From positions 1 through 8,764 of the forward strand of contig JACQIE010000076.1 in NCBI GenBank assembly GCA_016198645.1: DNA of 8,764 nucleotides. The letters run 5' to 3'. The notes below the pieces were generated by a model, which saw only the letters and a list, made by a program, of their open reading frames with translations, made no database searches and had not been told where the DNA came from. Below are positions 6,443-8,764 of this stretch, piece after piece. The first letter of the stretch is position 1; the number at the start of each line of letters is the position of its first letter. The position numbers and the translations under genes are program-made. The DNA comes from Candidatus Aenigmatarchaeota archaeon. GTDB taxonomy: Archaea; Aenigmatarchaeota; Aenigmatarchaeia; GW2011-AR5.

Positions 6443-6470
6443 TTACGAGGAGTTTTTTAATTCCTCGTAA
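6443..6470. terminator. Perfect hairpin 2 with T-run in its loop
   Basis: TTACGAGGA and TCCTCGTAA form a perfect 9-bp stem; one G-U and two A-U pairs could extend it to 12 pairs around a TTTT loop. The six-T run (6453-6458) lies inside it on the plus strand and could act as the termination signal for the cupredoxin transcript. On the minus strand the hairpin contains the last codons and stop of the possible 57-residue gene. It follows hairpin 1 after only four bases. Confidence 0.45.
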
Positions 6471-6616
6471 TAAAACTGAAAACAATACTCGTCTCGGTCA
6501 AAGTTCAAACCATGCACGGAAAGTCTTTTCTCACCATTTTCACAACGGCAAACAAAGTTGTATGGCAACACGTTTTTGACGCCGTGCCTCGAACGGTTGT
6601 CGGATAGGGAACGCAT
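6443..6616 (-). CDS. Possible small protein coupled to the zinc-ribbon gene, 57 aa
   Basis: This is an unrecognised short frame with moderate support. Its ATG overlaps the stop of the zinc-ribbon gene by one base (TAATG), and GGAAGGA lies just upstream, which would allow translational coupling. The protein has a basic N-terminus (MRSLSDNRSRHG), three Cys (23, 25, 45), a central VCRCENGEKRLSVHGL, and an aromatic and acidic end (DEYCFQFYYEEL). The C-terminal part reads like a compact beta-rich unit, but no family is recognised. The stop codon lies inside a perfect hairpin. The 283-bp stretch between the cupredoxin and zinc-ribbon genes otherwise contains only the two hairpins. The alternative is that the frame is a chance opening in a non-coding spacer. 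Confidence 0.4.
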   Translation of the reverse strand: MRSLSDNRSRHGVKNVLPYNFVCRCENGEKRLSVHGLNFDRDEYCFQFYYEELKNSS

Positions 6617-6765
6617 TAATCCTTCCCGATGCTGAGAACTTTCCCGCACTTAGGGCAGAGATAGAAAATCTTGCTTGTGCCGAGGCGCATGTCTCTGGTC
6701 GTTGTTATCCTTGCCGCGCAATGCGGGCATATCGGTGCCTTGTTCTCGTATTCTTCAACGGGCAT
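6616..6765 (-). CDS. Zinc-ribbon protein, 49 aa
   Basis: A short protein built around two CxxC knuckles: CPHC at residues 13-16 and CPKC at 37-40, the second followed by GKVL. The 20-residue spacing between them and the strands ARITTTRD and SKIFYLCP fit a rubredoxin-like zinc ribbon, as in small archaeal zinc-binding proteins. No catalytic residues or specific family are recognisable. It may bind nucleic acid or a protein partner. The ATG at 6765 lies about 25 nt from the central TATA element at 6783-6798, from which Sec61-beta is transcribed in the opposite direction. A possible second gene overlaps its stop codon. Confidence 0.8.
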   Translation of the reverse strand: MPVEEYENKAPICPHCAARITTTRDMRLGTSKIFYLCPKCGKVLSIGKD

Positions 6766-6782
6766 AAATGACTATCAGAATG

Positions 6783-6798
6783 AAGGCATAAAAGCCTT
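6783..6798. promoter_or_regulatory. Single bidirectional TATA element
   Basis: AAGGC-ATAAAA-GCCTT has perfect 5-bp arms around a TATA-like core. Read on the plus strand it is CATAAAAG, and on the minus strand CTTTTATG. The core centre (about 6790.5) is 25.5 nt from the Sec61-beta ATG at 6816 and 25.5 nt from the zinc-ribbon ATG at 6765. A single TATA box used in both directions would therefore give two leaderless mRNAs of equal spacing. Confidence 0.6.
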
Positions 6799-6815
6799 GC
6801 TGAAGAAAGAAAAGC

Positions 6816-6974
6816 ATGGCAGAAGAGAAGAAGACCTATATGCCGCAGAGCGGCGCGGGGCTGATACGCTACTACGACGCGGACGAGAAAGGCGCAAAGA
6901 TATCGCCCTACCTCATCGTCGGCGCGGCAGCGGGTTTTTCCGCTTTTGTCGTCATTCTTAATCTTTTGGGATAA
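6816..6974 (+). CDS. secG: Preprotein translocase subunit Sec61-beta (archaeal SecG)
   Basis: This is the small beta subunit of the SecYEG/Sec61 protein-conducting channel, a tail-anchored protein that contacts SecY. At 52 residues it has the normal archaeal size. The N-terminus is charged and soluble, followed by the signature MPQSGAGLIRYYD (residues 9-21), a short acidic-basic linker, and one membrane helix at about 31-50 (PYLIVGAAAGFSAFVVILNL). The architecture is diagnostic of archaea and eukaryotes rather than bacteria. The ATG is at leaderless distance from the bidirectional TATA element. The next gene on the same strand starts 9 bp after the stop, so the two may be co-transcribed. Confidence 0.95.
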   Translation: MAEEKKTYMPQSGAGLIRYYDADEKGAKISPYLIVGAAAGFSAFVVILNLLG

Positions 6975-6983
6975 AAGTGTCGA

Positions 6984-7337
6984 ATGCCAAATTATACCAA
7001 CAAAGCAAAATGGGGATACAGAATACTGACCGGTGCCATGGCAATAGGATTTGGCGTCGGCGCGATTCTCAGTGGTCTGGATAGGAATGGCGCATTAGCT
7101 GCGTCACAAGCCGTCGTGTCTGCCGGTGCCGCATGGGAGCTTTATGGCATCGCTAAGTACGGGAAGACAGACGGCGCGGGGCTCCTTGCGTCAGCTCTGG
7201 GTTGCTATCCCACGGTGTCATTTGCAGTAGATATCATGGACGAGTATCGTGCTACTATGGGAGTCACAGGCAGTATGATTTCAGCTGGAATGTTGGCATC
7301 GCGTCTTTTCATGAGAAACAGCGATAGACAAAAATAA
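6984..7337 (+). CDS. Four-helix membrane protein of unknown function, 117 aa
   Basis: No family is recognised. Four hydrophobic segments are predicted near residues 12-32, 37-57, 64-84 and 91-110, rich in Gly, Ala and Ser, with short loops. The N-terminus is basic (NKAKWGYR) and the C-terminus is polar and basic (RNSDRQK), so both ends would be cytoplasmic under the positive-inside rule. No cysteine cluster or charged catalytic motif is seen; the only Cys is C74 in a helix. The start is 9 bp after the Sec61-beta stop, and no TATA box lies at leaderless distance, which suggests an operon with Sec61-beta. Codon use looks more mixed than in the metal island, with more A/T-ending codons. Confidence 0.65.
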   Translation: MPNYTNKAKWGYRILTGAMAIGFGVGAILSGLDRNGALAASQAVVSAGAAWELYGIAKYGKTDGAGLLASALGCYPTVSFAVDIMDEYRATMGVTGSMISAGMLASRLFMRNSDRQK

Positions 7338-7341
7338 TCCT

Positions 7342-7362
7342 GTAGTTCGCTTATTAAACTAC
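7342..7362. promoter_or_regulatory. TATA box flanked by an inverted repeat upstream of the TIM-barrel gene
   Basis: TTATTAAAC (7351-7359) is centred about 26 nt upstream of the ATG at 7381, fitting a leaderless promoter. GTAGTT (7342-7347) and AACTAC (7357-7362) form a 6-bp inverted repeat overlapping that box. The repeat could be an operator or, as RNA, a weak hairpin at the end of the upstream membrane-protein transcript. Confidence 0.45.
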
Positions 7363-7380
7363 GACGTCTAAAATCCAACT

Positions 7381-8160
7381 ATGGCAATCCGCATAGGCAC
7401 AGCCGGCTCTCCGACGGGCAGCAATCTTTCCGGTATGAGTGCGCTGGAAGCGGCCGGTCTGCACGCTATGGAAGTGCAGTTCGGGCGCGGCGTGCAGATG
7501 GGTTCGGCACTAGCCGAGAAGATAGGCGAGGAGCGCGGAAGGCACGACGTTGCGCTAAGCGTGCATGCGCCTTATTACATAAATTTGCTTTCACAGGATG
7601 ACGGGAAACGCGAGGCGAGCAGGGCGCGCATCGTTGAGTCGTGCGAGCGGGCGCGGCGCATGGGGGCGTCGCCCGTGGTTTTTCATCCGGGGTATTACGG
7701 TGAAATGAACAAGGACGATGCTTACGAAGAAATGAAAAAACAGATAAGGCTCGTGCTGGCGGAGATAAAAGGCTGGAACGTCGCCATTGCACCGGAGAAC
7801 ACCGGCAAAGACAGCCAATTCGGCTCGGTGGAAGAAGTTCTCTCACTGGCGAAAGAACTAAAAACATCTTTCTGCATAGACATAGCGCACCTGCGCGCGA
7901 AGCACAGGGGAAATGAAGACGTTAAGAAAATGCTGGACGACTTGCCTTCAGGGCACATGCACTTCCAGTATTCTGGCGTTGAGTGGAACGCCGGCGGGGA
8001 GAAGAGGCACGTTCCCATAGACGAGAAACACTTCACGGCATTTGCGCGCGAGCTGATAGAGCGGGAAACGGACGCCACGATAATATGCGAGTCGCCTGAT
8101 ACTCTCAACGATGCGCTGAAAATGAAGAGGATTTTTGAAAGGATTGATTCCACGGCGTAA
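7381..8160 (+). CDS. Endonuclease IV-like TIM-barrel protein, 259 aa
   Basis: The protein belongs to the AP endonuclease 2 / xylose-isomerase-like TIM-barrel superfamily and most resembles Nfo-type deoxyribonuclease IV, which cuts DNA at abasic sites using three metal ions. Likely metal ligands are H62 (VHAPYYINL), H102 (VVFHPGYY), E139 (APENTGK), D167 and H170 (CIDIAH), H194 (MHFQYSG), H210 (EKRHVPI) and E237 (ICESP). This series parallels that of E. coli Nfo (H69, H109, E145, D179, H182, H216, H231, E261). The Asp two residues before the last His (D229 in E. coli) is replaced by K208 here. The length is slightly below the bacterial enzyme. A base-excision repair role is probable; a sugar isomerase-like or other hydrolase role cannot be excluded. 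Confidence 0.82.
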   Translation: MAIRIGTAGSPTGSNLSGMSALEAAGLHAMEVQFGRGVQMGSALAEKIGEERGRHDVALSVHAPYYINLLSQDDGKREASRARIVESCERARRMGASPVVFHPGYYGEMNKDDAYEEMKKQIRLVLAEIKGWNVAIAPENTGKDSQFGSVEEVLSLAKELKTSFCIDIAHLRAKHRGNEDVKKMLDDLPSGHMHFQYSGVEWNAGGEKRHVPIDEKHFTAFARELIERETDATIICESPDTLNDALKMKRIFERIDSTA

Positions 8161-8180
8161 CGCCATTTCACTACAAACGA

Positions 8181-8187
8181 TTAAATA
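8181..8187 (+). promoter_or_regulatory. TATA-like box for the terminal open reading frame
   Basis: TTAAATA is centred about 24 nt upstream of the ATG at 8208, matching the leaderless spacing of other promoters in the window. It supports the reality of the gene that runs off the right edge. Confidence 0.5.
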
Positions 8188-8207
8188 CTCTCAAGGCTAT
8201 TATTGTT

Positions 8208-8764
8208 ATGAGTGCCTGCGGAGCATTATGGTGGGGCAACGCAAGTCCAGCACTTAGTTATATACCCAGTTTTCAGCCTCCTGCGGTTTTAGATACCATT
8301 GGGAAGATGATTTATGACCCCAGAGAAATGAGCAGGGGCTATGACCCTGCAACATCCTGGAAAAGTCCTGCTCAAATAGATATGGACAGAGTGCGAGCTG
8401 CAGACTACGGATCCCCAAATTTGAATCTATGTGAAAAAATTGATATTCAAATGAGATTAGCTCGGCAACGAGGAATGGAGTTGTTTGAAACTTATCATGT
8501 AATGGAACGAAATCAAGATCGAGTTTTTGAAATGATGTCAAGGAGAGAAAGACAAAGAATTTTGCCATCACCATATGTAGAGCAAGCACAGATAGTCCGT
8601 CAAACCCCAAGAGAAACAGTTTTCAAGGGGAATGGTAACTCCCATTTCAGCTACGTAAATCCCGCAGACGGGCGCTCAGGGTTTCATGAAACCACGCAAG
8701 TTCCTGGCATAGGCGTGAATGAAGGTTTGGCTGATGGTTATTCGGTTCATACAGTCATAAGCAC
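8208..8764 (+). CDS. Unrecognised protein, partial at the window edge
   Basis: An open frame of 185 complete codons with no stop continues past the window end. No family is recognised. The visible part is soluble and polar: a short N-terminus with W8 and W9, a Pro-rich stretch (20-40), a basic helical middle (about 83-120, including MSRRERQRILP), and a Gly/Asn-rich segment (140-175, with GNGNSHFSYVNPADG). Composition is lower in GC and richer in Gln, Arg (AGA/CGA) and Met than the metal-island genes. Support for a real gene is the long opening and a TATA box at leaderless distance. The opposite strand also has a shorter open frame here, but without a comparable promoter. The 47 bp before the ATG hold only the promoter. 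Confidence 0.6.
   Translation, partial: MSACGALWWGNASPALSYIPSFQPPAVLDTIGKMIYDPREMSRGYDPATSWKSPAQIDMDRVRAADYGSPNLNLCEKIDIQMRLARQRGMELFETYHVMERNQDRVFEMMSRRERQRILPSPYVEQAQIVRQTPRETVFKGNGNSHFSYVNPADGRSGFHETTQVPGIGVNEGLADGYSVHTVIS

Noticed and set aside
6189..6485. 98-codon minus-strand frame ending inside the cupredoxin gene
   Set aside because: Most of it is antisense to the cupredoxin domain, and its start passes through the two hairpins without a ribosome-binding site or TATA box.
6671..6961. 96-codon plus-strand frame overlapping Sec61-beta
   Set aside because: It is out of frame with the clearly recognisable Sec61-beta gene and antisense to the zinc-ribbon gene, and has no domain of its own.
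8254..8610. 118-codon minus-strand frame opposite the terminal gene
   Set aside because: The plus-strand frame is longer, extends past the window and has a TATA box at the expected distance, while the minus-strand frame has no such support and a mixed Phe/Leu/Ser composition typical of an antisense shadow.

Overview
The window looks like a piece of archaeal chromosome. The clearest evidence is an archaeal Sec61-beta (SecG-type) subunit at 6816-6974. Supporting evidence is the set of small archaeal-style winged-helix proteins and a repeated promoter pattern in which a TATA-like box sits about 23-26 nt upstream of an ATG with no room for a leader. Genes are compact, many are under 150 codons, and intergenic gaps are short. 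A small-genome lineage such as a DPANN archaeon (Micrarchaeota-like) would fit, but that placement is inference. No rRNA, tRNA, CRISPR array or transposase was seen.

Layout. 1-1320 holds three small likely DNA-binding proteins: an XRE-like protein, a minus-strand winged-helix protein and a plus-strand winged-helix protein. The last two diverge from an AT-rich promoter containing an 18-bp palindrome. 1369-2497 holds a DUF998 membrane protein and a TrmO-like tRNA methyltransferase, divergent from a shared palindromic TATA region. 2535-6332 is a metal (probably copper) handling island: a 44-residue Cys-rich protein, a Cu(I)-type P1B ATPase (copA), a free-standing YHS protein, a PadR regulator with a Cys-rich C-terminal tail, and a Met-rich membrane protein fused to a cupredoxin. 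6333-6615 is a low-information stretch with two tandem perfect hairpins and a possible 57-residue gene. 6616-6974 is a zinc-ribbon protein and Sec61-beta, transcribed apart from one central TATA element. 6984-8160 holds a four-helix membrane protein of unknown function and an endonuclease IV-like TIM-barrel protein. 8208 to the window end is an unrecognised open reading frame that runs off the edge.

How the genes may work together. The most coherent system is the metal island. Three adjacent genes carry the same Cys spacing C-X19-22-C-X3-C (the TRASH/YHS pattern): in the tail of the PadR regulator, in the small YHS protein, and at the N-terminus of the ATPase. I infer a circuit in which the PadR protein senses the metal through its tail and controls the divergent YHS-copA operon, the YHS protein passes metal to the pump, and the membrane cupredoxin binds copper at the envelope. 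A PadR protein with a TRASH-like sensor is the most unusual element in the window. The metal identity and the regulation are inferred from sequence only.
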